Notes: generated from the letters alone by a model not told the origin. A stretch of 64,000 bases of DNA from Microbacterium endophyticum (GCF_011047135.1 NZ_CP049255.1:682001-746000); one strand, 5' to 3'; positions 43,374 through 53,009 are shown, numbered from the stretch's first letter. Translations and numbers: made by a program.

Positions 43374-44630
43374 TCATACCGAGTTCTCCGGCTGCGCCAG
43401 TGGTGTCACGGTGACGGCCCTGGACGACCGGCTTTGCACTGAGATCACGCGCCCCGCGCGGATGACAACGCGATCGGGTGCGCGTTCGGCAACGGCTTCT
43501 GCAACGGATGCCGCGCGCACAAGAATCATGTCGGCGGCATCGCCGACCGCTCCCGTGGCCGGTTGAAGGCCCATGAGCGAGCGGCCAGCGGCAGCGATGT
43601 CCCATGCTGCGCGCGGAGACAGATGACCCGCCAACACCATCGCCGCGACGACATCGATCATGTCGCCGTTGCCGAGGGGATTGAAGGGGTCTTGGACGTT
43701 GTCGCCACCGGCAGCAAGAGTTACTCCGGCCGCGAGAATCGCAGCGAGGGGCGGCAGGGCACGCGGGGTAGCAACGGGGTGCTGCCACCCCTGTAGGTAG
43801 AGGTTGGTGAGCGGATTCGTGATGATGCTCACATCAGCGGTGGCAGCTTCTTTCAGCACGAGCGCGAGGGTTTCGGGGTCTTGCATCGCGAGACTCACGC
43901 AGTGTCCGGCGGAGCGTGTGCGCTCTTTCGGCCAGGTTTTGGTCAGTCGAGCAAGCTCCAGCAGGCCTAACGAATCGGGATTGAGGTTCTCGTCGGTATG
44001 GAGGTCGACACCGAGGTTCGCTTCTTCAGCGAGGCGCAGCGTGCGCTCGAGCTCAAGCTGCGGATCGGGCGCAAGATGGGGAGCCGCTCCCAACAGGTCA
44101 ACGCCTAAAGCGATGGCGCTTCGAATCAGCTCGGCGCTCCGAGTGTGGTCATGCATTGCGACGACCTGCAGATCGAGCACATTTCGGAACTCGGCCCGCA
44201 GCTCGACGACAGCACGGATACCTCGGAGCGAATCGTCACCCTCGTGATAGTTCACATGAGTGCGCATTGCGGTGACGCCCGATTGAAAAGCCGCGGTGAG
44301 TTGGCGACGCGCGTTTGTCTTGATGTCGTCGTAGCTGAGCGACGGACTGAACGCCCGCCACGAGGCCACGGCATCCTCGAGAGAGCCGGCAGGACTCCCC
44401 GAAGCACTCCAGGTGTAGGCCTTATCGAGATGCGCGTGCAGGTCCGCCAGCGGACTCAGCACCATCCAGCCTGCCGCATCGATGCTCACCTCTGTGTGAC
44501 CGGCATTTCGGTCAGCAATCCGCCCATCGACAATCGCGAATGTGCTGCTGGCGCCATCGATCGTCGTCGCGCCCGAGACAGCGTTCACGTTCTGGTGGGG
44601 AACAAGATGTTCCGGGCGGATCAGGGGCAT
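43374..44630 (-). CDS. Cytosine-deaminase-like amidohydrolase
   Basis: 418 residues. Motifs in order: DLHAHLDKAYT, HTDENLN, AGHCVSLA, ITNPLTNLYLQG and GGDNVQDPFNPLGNGDM, the set of the CodA subgroup of amidohydrolases, with metal ligands present. It deaminates a cytosine-like ring or hydrolyses a related heterocycle. I start it at the ATG at 44630, with GCGAAAG upstream; a GTG at 44639 is possible. A TACTCT box about 30 bp upstream may be its promoter. Confidence 0.82.
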   Translation of the reverse strand: MPLIRPEHLVPHQNVNAVSGATTIDGASSTFAIVDGRIADRNAGHTEVSIDAAGWMVLSPLADLHAHLDKAYTWSASGSPAGSLEDAVASWRAFSPSLSYDDIKTNARRQLTAAFQSGVTAMRTHVNYHEGDDSLRGIRAVVELRAEFRNVLDLQVVAMHDHTRSAELIRSAIALGVDLLGAAPHLAPDPQLELERTLRLAEEANLGVDLHTDENLNPDSLGLLELARLTKTWPKERTRSAGHCVSLAMQDPETLALVLKEAATADVSIITNPLTNLYLQGWQHPVATPRALPPLAAILAAGVTLAAGGDNVQDPFNPLGNGDMIDVVAAMVLAGHLSPRAAWDIAAAGRSLMGLQPATGAVGDAADMILVRAASVAEAVAERAPDRVVIRAGRVISVQSRSSRAVTVTPLAQPENSV

Positions 44631-44668
44631 GCTGCTCACTTTCGCATCGGTGCTTTAGAGTATCGTGC

Positions 44669-44685
44669 TGTTGGCGTGGCCAACA
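44669..44685. promoter_or_regulatory. 17-bp perfect palindrome upstream of the reductase
   Basis: TGTTGGC-GTG-GCCAACA with 7-bp perfect arms, in the 191-bp divergent region between the amidohydrolase and reductase genes. Two related stretches follow near 44741 (ACTGTTAAACGT) and 44783 (ACAGTTAACGTT). These are likely regulator sites for one or both genes. Confidence 0.5.
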
Positions 44686-44821
44686 ATTAGGTTTCAGTCA
44701 ACGTGACAAGTGTTTCTGTAACCAGCGGCAGCTGTTGCGTCACTGTTAAACGTGCCGGGGTTCCGTCAAGGATGCCTCGACGCACAGTTAACGTTGTTTT
44801 CAGAATCGATCAGGAGCAAGT

Positions 44822-45808
44822 GTGAGCTTTTTCAGTGACGTCGAGCGCGACCTGGTGGTTGCGGCTCGAACCGATGTGGCATCCGGGGTCGTGGCTCTTG
44901 ACCTTGTCTCCCACAACGGTCGAGACCTCCCTGCGTGGACGCCCGGCTCTCACGTCGACCTCATCTTTCCTGCGGTCAATGGCGGGGCACCCGTCGAGCG
45001 GCAGTACTCACTGTGTGGCGACGCGAGCGACCGCTCAACGTGGCGGGTCGCCGTCTTGCGCGAAGACGACGGGCGCGGCGGATCGGTGCGCGTGCACGAC
45101 GAGGTAGCAGTCGGCCAGCGCCTGCGCGTCCGCGGACCACGAAATCACTTCTCATTCGAGGTCGCGCCCGGCACCTCCTACCGCTTCATCGCTGGCGGAA
45201 TCGGCATCACGCCGATCATGTCGATGGTGAAAGCAGCGGATGCCGCGGGCGCAGACTGGACCCTGGACTACGCTGGCCGCTCGCGCGAGACCATGGCCTT
45301 CGTTGCGGAGCTGGCATCTGTGCACCCAACTCGCGTGCGGGTCTTCGCGGCGGACGAAGGCAGGCGGCTGAGCCTTGACGGTCTGATCAACAGCGTGGAC
45401 GAAAGCACAGCGATCTATTCCTGCGGTCCCGCGCGGCTTATCGAGGCCTTGGAGTCGGGATTGGCCACAGCAGGCGACAGCGTGCTGCACGTTGAGAGGT
45501 TCGAAGCGAAAGAGTTTGGTGAGCCGCTCTGGTCGGAGGCTTTCGAGGTAGAACTCGCGCTCAGCGGTGACGTGGTCACTGTCGAACCCGAGCAGACCAT
45601 CATCGAGGCCATCGCCGCGCAGGCCCCTGACACGATTGTGCTGTCGAGCTGTCGCCGAGGCACGTGCGGCACGTGCGAAGTGCCGGTTCTCGAGGGCGAA
45701 ATCGAACACCGCGACTCGATCCTCACCCCGGTGGAGCGAGAAGAGAGCCTCGTGATGATGCCCTGCGTTTCGCGGGCGGCTTGCCCACGAATCGTTCTCG
45801 ATCTGTAG
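44822..45808 (+). CDS. Phthalate-dioxygenase-reductase-like flavin/[2Fe-2S] protein
   Basis: 328 residues in three domains: flavin domain with RQYSLCG, NAD domain with AGGIGITPIMSM, and a C-terminal plant-type ferredoxin with CRRGTCGTC and a later MPCVSRA cysteine. Such reductases pass electrons from NADH to a Rieske oxygenase or demethylase. No oxygenase gene is present in this window, so it is an orphan or serves a distant partner. CAGGAGCAA precedes the GTG start. Confidence 0.9.
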   Translation: MSFFSDVERDLVVAARTDVASGVVALDLVSHNGRDLPAWTPGSHVDLIFPAVNGGAPVERQYSLCGDASDRSTWRVAVLREDDGRGGSVRVHDEVAVGQRLRVRGPRNHFSFEVAPGTSYRFIAGGIGITPIMSMVKAADAAGADWTLDYAGRSRETMAFVAELASVHPTRVRVFAADEGRRLSLDGLINSVDESTAIYSCGPARLIEALESGLATAGDSVLHVERFEAKEFGEPLWSEAFEVELALSGDVVTVEPEQTIIEAIAAQAPDTIVLSSCRRGTCGTCEVPVLEGEIEHRDSILTPVEREESLVMMPCVSRAACPRIVLDL

Positions 45809-45810
45809 CC

Positions 45811-45840
45811 ACCGCGCGGCCGGCTGTCACGGCGTGCGGT
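45811..45840. terminator. Possible hairpin between convergent genes
   Basis: ACCGCGCG (45811-45818) can pair with CGTGCGGT (45833-45840), eight pairs with one G-U. It is placed where the reductase gene meets the small gene on the other strand. Confidence 0.35.
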
Positions 45841-46114
45841 ATGCGGTCTCCCAGTAGTCGAGCGTGATGATGTCGGCGGGGAGCACATCATCGATCTCAC
45901 GCAGCAAACGCTCCGCTTCAGCACGGTGTGCGATTGCCGTCTCCTCGTCAGGCCACCCCTGTTGCTCGTCGAAGTGCTGCTCGAACTGCAACGCCCACTT
46001 CGTGGCCTCGACCTCAAGTTCCGGAGGCAAAACCGGGTCCCCGTGCCCACACACACCGTCTTCGGCCCAGAACGGCCATGAAGCACCGGAGGCGTTCATC
46101 AGTTTGTACTGCAT
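45827..46114 (-). CDS. Small acidic protein, function unknown
   Basis: 95 residues, rich in Glu, Asp, Trp and Tyr. A CGHGDP stretch lies near the N-terminus and a helical acidic middle (EATKWALQFEQHFDEQQGW). I do not recognise the family. AAAGGAAC precedes its ATG, which argues for a real gene. It follows the deaminase gene by 51 bp on the same strand and may be the last gene of that operon. Confidence 0.6.
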   Translation of the reverse strand: MQYKLMNASGASWPFWAEDGVCGHGDPVLPPELEVEATKWALQFEQHFDEQQGWPDEETAIAHRAEAERLLREIDDVLPADIITLDYWETAYRTP

Positions 46115-46165
46115 GCTCAGTTCCTTTGGTCACGTGGAGTGGAATGGCGCGATATTGATAAGCGA

Positions 46166-47482
46166 CTACGAAGTGATGCGCACTTTCAGGTTTGCCACGA
46201 GGTCGGCTTCGCGCGCTGACACCAGCTGGTAGTCGCGAACGACGGGGCGGCCGTCAACAAACACGTGGCGGGGCTTTCGCCCGGGAGATGCCCAGAGCAA
46301 GCCGGCGATCGGGTCGGCAACCCCAGCATCCGAAACGCCGGACACATCCCAGACGCACAGATCGCCGCGAGCGCCTTCGCGCAGGTGCCCGATATCAGTA
46401 CGACCGAGCCCGGCAGCACCACCGGTTGTCGCCATTGCCAGAACTGTGCGCGCCGGCAGCTGTGGACCAATAAGCCCGGATACCTGCATCGCGAGGCGTG
46501 CGTCGGCGAGAAGGTGGCCTGCGTCATTCGATCCGCCGCCAGACGTCCCGAGGCCGAGCTCGATACCCGCCTCCAAAAGGGCGTGCACGGGCGCTATCCC
46601 CCAGCCCATCGGCACATCGCAACCGGGCGCGTGGGTACCCGTCACACCACGTTCGGCTAGGCGCGCGATTTCGGCCGGCGTGACGTCGCACAGATGCGCG
46701 ATGGTCACATCCGACGACAGCCATCCCCAGTCTTCAAGAAGGTCGAGCGGGCGACGCCCATACTTCTCAAGAGCGATTTCGGTATCGACCTGCTCATTGG
46801 CCTGAGTGCGACGACGAAGACCATGGCGCGCAGCCACCTCGCCGAGCAGCCGAAACGTTGCTTCGCTATCGGAGTGCACTCCGGCGGGCCCAACGGCGAG
46901 CTGCAGCATTCCGTCGTGAGTGACGCCGCCTTCATGACTGCCCGCGAGGAGGGCTTGCGTGATCGCCTCGGCGCTCGCGGCCGCCTGCTCGGGGTCGTCA
47001 CGGGCAGACCCGCGAACGAACACGAGACGTGCGCCGAGAACCGTTGCCGATTCCGCGATGGCACGCGCAATGGCGACGGTGTCGGCGACCGGATCGGTCG
47101 AACCTCTCGGATCTGGCCAGTTGAGCTGGTGGTCGGCGGTCGTGGTGACCCCGCTCAGGAGAGACTCGGCAAGACCGACAGCCGCTGTAGCACCGGTGAG
47201 CGATGCGTCTATTCCCGCTCCTGCATATGCCGCGGCCATCGCCGGGAGCCACTCACGCATCGGCACGCCCCGCGTGCCGGGCAGGGTGCGAAAGCCGGTC
47301 TGCAAGAGGTGGTGGTGCGCGTTAACGAGCCCCGGCGTGATGACACAGCCCGTGACATCCCACATCTCGCCGTCTGGCGCGCCAGAGCTGGCGACACGAC
47401 CGTCGTCGGCGACATGAAGATCGCCGTCCCGCTCGTCGGCGGGATCGATCATGATGCGCTCAGCGCCGGAGAGTGTCAGCAT
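46166..47482 (-). CDS. 8-oxoguanine-deaminase/TrzN-like amidohydrolase
   Basis: 438 residues. VNAHHHLLQTGFRTLPG is the first metal motif of the ATZ/TRZ group, then TQANEQ, IAHLCDVTP and LGTSGGGSNDAGHLL. This subgroup deaminates 8-oxoguanine, isoxanthopterin and related rings. It starts four bases after the folD stop, so it is probably transcribed with glyA-folD behind the ZTP riboswitch. The exact ring substrate is inferred from the subgroup. Confidence 0.82.
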   Translation of the reverse strand: MLTLSGAERIMIDPADERDGDLHVADDGRVASSGAPDGEMWDVTGCVITPGLVNAHHHLLQTGFRTLPGTRGVPMREWLPAMAAAYAGAGIDASLTGATAAVGLAESLLSGVTTTADHQLNWPDPRGSTDPVADTVAIARAIAESATVLGARLVFVRGSARDDPEQAAASAEAITQALLAGSHEGGVTHDGMLQLAVGPAGVHSDSEATFRLLGEVAARHGLRRRTQANEQVDTEIALEKYGRRPLDLLEDWGWLSSDVTIAHLCDVTPAEIARLAERGVTGTHAPGCDVPMGWGIAPVHALLEAGIELGLGTSGGGSNDAGHLLADARLAMQVSGLIGPQLPARTVLAMATTGGAAGLGRTDIGHLREGARGDLCVWDVSGVSDAGVADPIAGLLWASPGRKPRHVFVDGRPVVRDYQLVSAREADLVANLKVRITS

Positions 47483-47486
47483 CCTG

Positions 47487-48374
47487 TTAGCTTGCCAGGC
47501 GCTCCGCGGTCTCTACGACGTTGGCCACGAGCAGAGCGCGCGTCATCGGACCGACACCACCGGGGTTCGGCGAGAGCCACCCGGCGACCTCGGCAACGGC
47601 CGGATCGATATCACCGGCGAGCTTTGCCCGACCCGACTCGGTCGTGCCGACGCGGGTGACGCCGACATCGAGCACGGCAGCGCCCGGCTTGATCCAGTCC
47701 ACCTGCACGAGGTGAGGCTGACCAACAGCTGCCACGACGATATCGGCGCGGCGGACTTCGGCGGCCAGATCTTTCGTGCGCGAGTGTGTCAGCGTGACCG
47801 TGGCATCCGTACCCTTGCGGGTAAGCAGAAGGCCGAGCGGGCGACCGACCGTGATGCCACGACCGATCACCGTCACGTGTTTTCCAGCGATTTCGACACC
47901 GTGACGCTCGAGCAGCTGAATGATGCCGGCGGGCGTGCATGGCAGGGGCGCCGCAACAGCTGTCGCCGGGTCGACGCCCAAGACGAGCCGACCGAGGTTC
48001 ATCGGGTGCAGCCCATCAGCGTCTTTGGCCGGATCGATGAGTTCGATGATGCGGTTCTCGTCGATGCCCTTCGGCAGCGGCAACTGCACGATGAATCCCG
48101 TCACTGCGGGGTCTTCGTTCAGCTCGCGAACCGCTGCTTCGATTTCGTCTTGAGTCGCCGTTGCCGGTAGCTCTTTCGAGATCGAGGCAACGCCCACCTC
48201 GGCGCAGTCGCGGTGCTTGCCCGTGACGTACGAGCGCGACCCGGGGTCGTCTCCGACGAGCAAAGTGCCAAGACCCGGCACGATGCCACGCGCTTCGAGT
48301 GCAACCACGCGCTGACGCAGTTCTTCTTTAATTGTGGCCGCTGTCGCGACGCCATCAAGCTTCTGTGCAGTCAT
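47487..48374 (-). CDS. folD: Methylenetetrahydrofolate dehydrogenase/cyclohydrolase
   Basis: 295 residues. Seen: the catalytic tyrosine and lysine in [29 protein letters not shown], the NADP loop [11 protein letters not shown] and the closing [10 protein letters not shown]. It interconverts methylene-, methenyl- and formyl-tetrahydrofolate. The ATG at 48374 has AGAGGG upstream. It follows glyA by 56 bp and precedes a deaminase gene by four. Confidence 0.96.
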   Translation of the reverse strand: MTAQKLDGVATAATIKEELRQRVVALEARGIVPGLGTLLVGDDPGSRSYVTGKHRDCAEVGVASISKELPATATQDEIEAAVRELNEDPAVTGFIVQLPLPKGIDENRIIELIDPAKDADGLHPMNLGRLVLGVDPATAVAAPLPCTPAGIIQLLERHGVEIAGKHVTVIGRGITVGRPLGLLLTRKGTDATVTLTHSRTKDLAAEVRRADIVVAAVGQPHLVQVDWIKPGAAVLDVGVTRVGTTESGRAKLAGDIDPAVAEVAGWLSPNPGGVGPMTRALLVANVVETAERLAS

Positions 48375-48430
48375 GTCATTCCCTCTTCGAAGCATCATCG
48401 CCCCGAGTCGTGTGTGTGCGGAACTGAGTT

Positions 48431-49705
48431 CTACTGGTGCAGCCCCGGGTAGAGCGGGAACGCTGCAGTGAGGGCCGCAACGCGTGCCTGCAGCGCAGGG
48501 ATGTCGGCATTCGGCAGCAGTGCGAGCGCGATGATGTCGGCGACCTCGGTGAATTCAACGTCACCGAAACCGCGGGTGGCGAGCGCCGGTGTACCGATGC
48601 GAAGCCCCGATGTCACCATCGGCGGCCGCGGGTCATTGGGCACCGAGTTGCGGTTCACAGTGATGCGAATGTCGTGCAGCAGGTCTTCGGCCTGCCTGCC
48701 GTCGATCTCGGCATTTCGAAGATCAACGAGCACGAGGTGCACGTCGGTTCCGCCCGAGCGCACTGAGATGCCGGCATCCGCGATGTCTTTCTGGCAGAGG
48801 CGATCGGCAAGGATCGAGGCACCGCGGAGGGTGCGCTCCTGACGCTCGCGGAATTCAGGAGTCATCGCGAGCTTGAACGCTGTGGCCTTCGCCGCGATGA
48901 CGTGCATGAGGGGTCCGCCCTGCTGACCGGGGAAGACGGCAGTGTTGATCTTCTTCGCGAGATCAGCGTCGTTGGTCAGGATGATTCCGGAGCGGGGGCC
49001 GCCGATGGTCTTGTGGACCGTGGTCGATACGACGTGGGCGTGCGGCACGGGGCTCGGGTGGACGCCGCCGGCCACGAGACCAGCGAAGTGAGCCATGTCG
49101 ACCCACAGGTAGGCGCCGACCTCATCAGCGATCTCGCGGAAGCGTGCGAAATCAAGCTGACGCGGGTACGCCGACCACCCGGCGATGATGACCTTGGGCT
49201 TGCTCTCGATCGCGAGGCGACGCACCTCATCCATGTCGATGAGGGATGTCTCGGGGTCAACGCCGTACGCGACGATGTTGTAGAGACGACCCGAGAAGTT
49301 GATCTTCATGCCGTGTGTGAGGTGCCCACCCTGGTCGAGCGCAAGGCCCAGAAGTGTGTCGCCGGGACGAGCAATGGCGTGGAGCACGGCAGCATTGGCT
49401 GTCGCACCAGAGTGCGGCTGCACGTTCGCGAACTCGGAGCCGAAGAGCGCCTTCGCGCGCTCGATTGCGAGTTCTTCGGCGACGTCGACTTCTTCGCATC
49501 CGCCGTAATAGCGGCGGCCGGGGTAGCCCTCGGCGTACTTATTGGTGAGCACCGAGCCCTGCGACTGCAGGACAGACACCGGAACGAAGTTCTCGGAGGC
49601 GATCATCTCGAGGAATCCGCGCTGGCGGTCAAGCTCTCGCTCGAGCACCTGGGCGATCTCGGGATCAACCTCAGAAAGTGGGGCGTTGAAATACTGATCG
49701 GTCAT
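48431..49705 (-). CDS. glyA: Serine hydroxymethyltransferase
   Basis: 424 residues. Seen: MIASENFVP, the tetrahydrofolate/substrate stretch [15 protein letters not shown], and the PLP lysine in [14 protein letters not shown]. It makes glycine and methylene-tetrahydrofolate from serine. The ATG at 49705 has AGGGAG upstream; an apparent longer start at 49804 would cover the ZTP riboswitch. First gene of glyA-folD-deaminase. Confidence 0.97.
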   Translation of the reverse strand: MTDQYFNAPLSEVDPEIAQVLERELDRQRGFLEMIASENFVPVSVLQSQGSVLTNKYAEGYPGRRYYGGCEEVDVAEELAIERAKALFGSEFANVQPHSGATANAAVLHAIARPGDTLLGLALDQGGHLTHGMKINFSGRLYNIVAYGVDPETSLIDMDEVRRLAIESKPKVIIAGWSAYPRQLDFARFREIADEVGAYLWVDMAHFAGLVAGGVHPSPVPHAHVVSTTVHKTIGGPRSGIILTNDADLAKKINTAVFPGQQGGPLMHVIAAKATAFKLAMTPEFRERQERTLRGASILADRLCQKDIADAGISVRSGGTDVHLVLVDLRNAEIDGRQAEDLLHDIRITVNRNSVPNDPRPPMVTSGLRIGTPALATRGFGDVEFTEVADIIALALLPNADIPALQARVAALTAAFPLYPGLHQ

Positions 49706-49751
49706 GGCAGGCTCCCTGACGACGGCTTTTCGGATAGATGTGTCCGCATCG

Positions 49752-49823
49752 GCCCAGGCGAGCGATCGAATGCCGTTATCAGTCGCTTCCCGGTGGTAGC
49801 CCACCTCAACGCCAGTTGCGACG
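49752..49823 (-). promoter_or_regulatory. ZTP (pfl) riboswitch controlling glyA
   Basis: On the minus strand all conserved parts occur in order: CAACTGGCG, a GGTGGG-CTA-CCACC hairpin, GGGAAGCG and, after a linker, CGCCTGGGC. The P1 helix GTCGC/GCGAC closes around them. ZTP/ZMP binding signals folate shortage and raises one-carbon genes. The ATG is 46 bases beyond its 3' end, with no T-run, so control is perhaps translational. Confidence 0.88.
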
Positions 49824-49918
49824 ATGTGAGCATATCGGATCTTTGCCCCCTGTTGCCTGCGTTCACAATTAGTTAGGGTTCCTTACATGAAGTGTTCTGT
49901 CGGCGTGAGGGTTCTTCC

Positions 49919-51424
49919 ATGACTCGGCATCCCGCGGTCGTGCCCGCCCCAGCGATGATGCACGCGGGCGACGGAACATTTCTGCTCGGCGCCGGAGTTG
50001 TCGTCGGTGGCGAGGCCGCGGCATCCGCTCTCTGCACGGAGTTGCTTGCACAGCGCACGGGCTTGTCGCTTGAAGCCGGCGCGAATGCACAGATTTCTTG
50101 CACTCTCATCGATGATGGCGAGCCCGAGTCGTACCGGCTGCGAGTAACCCCCGAAGGGGCGCGACTGGAGGCCCCGGATGCCGCCGGTCTCTTCTACGGT
50201 GTGCACACTCTCGCTCAGCTCGTTGCCCGGCACGACGGCGAATGGATTCTGCCGGCGGTGGAGATCACCGATGCGCCACGCTTTGAATACCGCGGCGTGA
50301 TGCTCGACGTCGCGCGCCACTTTCACGGCGTCGATACCGTCAAGGGCTACATTGATCGTGCGTCGGCGCTGAAGTTCAATGTGCTGCATCTGCACTTGAC
50401 CGATGATCAGGGGTGGCGACTCGAGCTGTCGTCGCGCCCAGAGCTCACCGGGTCGGGCTCGGGAACCAGCGTCGGCGACAAACCCGGCGGATACTTCAGC
50501 GCGGGCGACTACCGCGACATCGTCGCGTATGCGGCGGCGCACCATATGACGGTGGTTCCAGAGTTCGATGTACCCGGCCATACTCACGCCGTGGGGCTCG
50601 GGTATCCGGAGCTAGCCGCCCCGCCCGCCGCCAGTGAAGCGGTTGACGATGCCGTGGCCGAGTTCGGCGGCGGCATGCCGACGCCTGGAGTTCCCTACAT
50701 CGGCCTCGCCGTGGGGTTCTCCTCCCTGATCATCGACAGTGCCGCGACCGACGAATTTCTCGCAGATGTGTTCGGGGAGCTCGCAACGATGACGCCCGGG
50801 CCGTACCTGCATGTGGGTGGCGATGAGGCACTCGGCACTCCGCCAGCCGATTTCGCCGCGTTCATGGCCCGCGTGACAACCCTCGTGGCACAGCTCGGCA
50901 AGACTCCGATCGCGTGGCACGAGGCGGGAGCTGCACCGGGTATTGCGCCGAGCACCGTCGGTCAGTACTGGGGGTTCGTCACGCCCACGGCTGACTCCGC
51001 TGAGAAAGCGCGTGCGTTCGTCACGCACGGTTCGCGATTGATCCTCTCCCCCGCGGATGCCGTGTACCTCGACATGAAAGAGAACGACAGCGATCGCCTC
51101 GGACTCACCTGGGCGAACGGCCCAACGAGCCTCGAACGCTCGTACCGGTGGGAGCCGACGAGCATCATCGATGGCATCGGCGAAGACGCAATCCTCGGCG
51201 TAGAAGCGCCGCTGTGGACCGAAACGATCGTCAACGCCGCAGACATCGACGCAGCCGCTTTTCCGCGCATCGCCTCGGCCGCCGAGGCCGCGTGGTCGCA
51301 ACCGGAGCAGCGCGACTGGGAGTCCTTCGTCGTTCGCGTGGGCCGGCTCGGCCCGCTCTGGACGCGCGCGGGAATAGCTTTCACACCCCTCCCCGCGGTC
51401 CAATGGGCACATGACGAAGAGTGA
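49919..51424 (+). CDS. Beta-N-acetylhexosaminidase, GH20
   Basis: 501 residues: a small N-terminal domain (to about residue 120), then a GH20 barrel with HLTDDQGWRLEL, VPEFDVPGHTHA and the catalytic pair in HVGGDEALG. It frees N-acetylglucosamine from chitobiose-like sugars. No signal peptide is visible, so it works on imported oligosaccharide. The ATG at 49919 has GTGAGGG upstream; an earlier ATG nine codons up lacks support. nagA follows, overlapping by 14 bp. Confidence 0.92.
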   Translation: MTRHPAVVPAPAMMHAGDGTFLLGAGVVVGGEAAASALCTELLAQRTGLSLEAGANAQISCTLIDDGEPESYRLRVTPEGARLEAPDAAGLFYGVHTLAQLVARHDGEWILPAVEITDAPRFEYRGVMLDVARHFHGVDTVKGYIDRASALKFNVLHLHLTDDQGWRLELSSRPELTGSGSGTSVGDKPGGYFSAGDYRDIVAYAAAHHMTVVPEFDVPGHTHAVGLGYPELAAPPAASEAVDDAVAEFGGGMPTPGVPYIGLAVGFSSLIIDSAATDEFLADVFGELATMTPGPYLHVGGDEALGTPPADFAAFMARVTTLVAQLGKTPIAWHEAGAAPGIAPSTVGQYWGFVTPTADSAEKARAFVTHGSRLILSPADAVYLDMKENDSDRLGLTWANGPTSLERSYRWEPTSIIDGIGEDAILGVEAPLWTETIVNAADIDAAAFPRIASAAEAAWSQPEQRDWESFVVRVGRLGPLWTRAGIAFTPLPAVQWAHDEE

Positions 51425-52568
51425 GCACGTATCGGTCGTGCATTCGGCGCGGGTAATCTCGGGCGGGATCGAGGCTCGGAACGGCTGGGTCGCATGGCAG
51501 GGTGAACGCATCCTCGGCACCGGCACGGGTGACACCTGGCGTGCGCATGTTCGCGACTCATCGACGGTGACTGACGCACACGGCGGCGTACTCACACCGG
51601 GCTTCATCGACATTCATGGCCACGGCGGCGGCGGATTCTCCTACGACGACGGCGCGGACGCAATCCGCGCGGTACGCACCGCCCACCGCGCCCACGGCAC
51701 CACACGGGCAGTCATCTCTCTTGTGACAGCGCCACTGGATCTCCTCGCGGAACGCGTCGCTTTGGTCGCTTCGCTGTCGACAACAGATGACGACATTCTC
51801 GGCTCGCACCTCGAGGGGCCGTTTCTCGAGCACGCCCATAAGGGTGCGCACGACCCATCGCTCCTGACCGACGCCACGGAAGAGCGTCTTGCGCTATTTC
51901 TCGACGCCGGGCGCGGCACGGTTCGCCAAGTGACGCTTGCCCCCGAGCTCACCGGCGGCCTCGATGCTGTGCGACAGATCGTGGCCGCCGGAGCCGCTGC
52001 GGCTGTCGGCCACACCGGCGCGACGCTCGCCCAGACTGCAGCCGCCTTCGATGCCGGGGCAACGATTCTCACGCACGCGTTCAACGCGATGCCCGGGCTC
52101 CACCACCGAGAGCCCGGCCCCATCGGCGCTGCGGTGGCCGATCGGCGGATAACCCTCGAGGTGATCGCAGACGGTGTGCATGTGCACCCGCAAATGGTCG
52201 CCCTCGCGTTCGCTGCGGCGCCGGGTCGCATCGCACTCGTCACTGACGCGATGGCTGGGGCTGCGGCATCCGATGGTCAGTACGTGCTCGGGTCGCTGGA
52301 GGTCACGGTCGAAGACGGGGTCGCGCGGCTGGAAGACGGCACGATCGCCGGTTCAACCCTCACGCAGGATGCCGCAGTACGCACTGCTGTTTCGGCCGGC
52401 GTGCCGCTCGTCGATGCCATCACCGCCGTGACGTCAACGCCCGCGCGCGCCATCGGATACGCCGACTCGCTCGGTGCACTGACACCCGGATTCCTCGCCG
52501 ACGCCGTGCTGCTGAACGCCGACCTCACCGTGCGCGCGGTGTGGTGCGCCGGGCGACCCGTCACATAA
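51411..52568 (+). CDS. nagA: N-acetylglucosamine-6-phosphate deacetylase
   Basis: 385 residues of the amidohydrolase fold. Metal and substrate motifs: DIHGHGGGGFSYDD, SHLEGPFLEHAHKGAHD, GHTGAT, THAFNAMPGLHHREPG and LVTDAMAGAA. It removes acetate from GlcNAc-6-phosphate, giving the substrate of NagB encoded 4 kb away. The ATG lies within the end of the GH20 gene, so the two are translated together. Confidence 0.95.
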   Translation: MTKSEHVSVVHSARVISGGIEARNGWVAWQGERILGTGTGDTWRAHVRDSSTVTDAHGGVLTPGFIDIHGHGGGGFSYDDGADAIRAVRTAHRAHGTTRAVISLVTAPLDLLAERVALVASLSTTDDDILGSHLEGPFLEHAHKGAHDPSLLTDATEERLALFLDAGRGTVRQVTLAPELTGGLDAVRQIVAAGAAAAVGHTGATLAQTAAAFDAGATILTHAFNAMPGLHHREPGPIGAAVADRRITLEVIADGVHVHPQMVALAFAAAPGRIALVTDAMAGAAASDGQYVLGSLEVTVEDGVARLEDGTIAGSTLTQDAAVRTAVSAGVPLVDAITAVTSTPARAIGYADSLGALTPGFLADAVLLNADLTVRAVWCAGRPVT

Positions 52569-52634
52569 CGCGGCCGAGCCTGGGTGCACTCACGCTCGAT
52601 CTCGCTATGCGTTCTTTCGACGCGCGGACGTGCG

Positions 52635-53009
52635 TCAGGATGCTGGCCGTGAGAAAAGGTTGACGAGGTTGCCATCTGGATCGCGAAAGAGCGTCGACCT
52701 GTTCCCCCAGGGCATGGTGGTCGGTTCGAGCACGATGTCGTCAAGCTGCTCTTGCAACCGCGTGAACTCGCCATCGACATCCGTCACAAGAAATTCGATG
52801 ATGATGGTGTCGTTGCTGGCTGGCTTCGGTGCGTTGTCGCCCAGCATCGCGACAGTCGCTGTACTTGCGATCGCGAGGGTTCCTGAGTCTGTTCGGAACT
52901 CGGCGAAGACGGGGGCGGGACGTGTGGCAACTGTTCCCGTCACTGCCTCATAGAAGCGAACGAGTCGGTCGAGGTCCCGCGTGATGATGCGAATTGATGC
53001 GAGGTTCAT
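52635..53009 (-). CDS. VOC-family (glyoxalase-like) protein
   Basis: 124 residues in two beta-alpha-beta-beta-beta halves: IRIITRDLDRLVRFYEAVTG opens the first, IIEFLVTDVDGEFTRLQEQ the second, and RDPDGNLVNLFSRP closes it. Function in this superfamily ranges from glyoxalase to antibiotic binding and cannot be told here. It follows the WYL regulator gene by 75 bp on the same strand and may be its target. Confidence 0.82.
   Translation of the reverse strand: MNLASIRIITRDLDRLVRFYEAVTGTVATRPAPVFAEFRTDSGTLAIASTATVAMLGDNAPKPASNDTIIIEFLVTDVDGEFTRLQEQLDDIVLEPTTMPWGNRSTLFRDPDGNLVNLFSRPAS

Noticed and set aside
49706..49804. Longer start of glyA
   Set aside because: The extra residues are the translated ZTP aptamer; the internal ATG matches the known N-terminus and has AGGGAG upstream.
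49854..49863. TGCCTGCGTT as a seventh copy of the repeat found around the DUF559 gene
   Set aside because: Only 10 of 16 bases match, there is no inverted partner, and it lies between divergent genes; chance is likely.
50612..51613. Open frame of 333 codons antisense to the GH20 and nagA genes
   Set aside because: Complement of well-supported enzymes; composition and lack of motifs show it is not coding. The same applies to long antisense frames at 48902-49876 and 410-1198.
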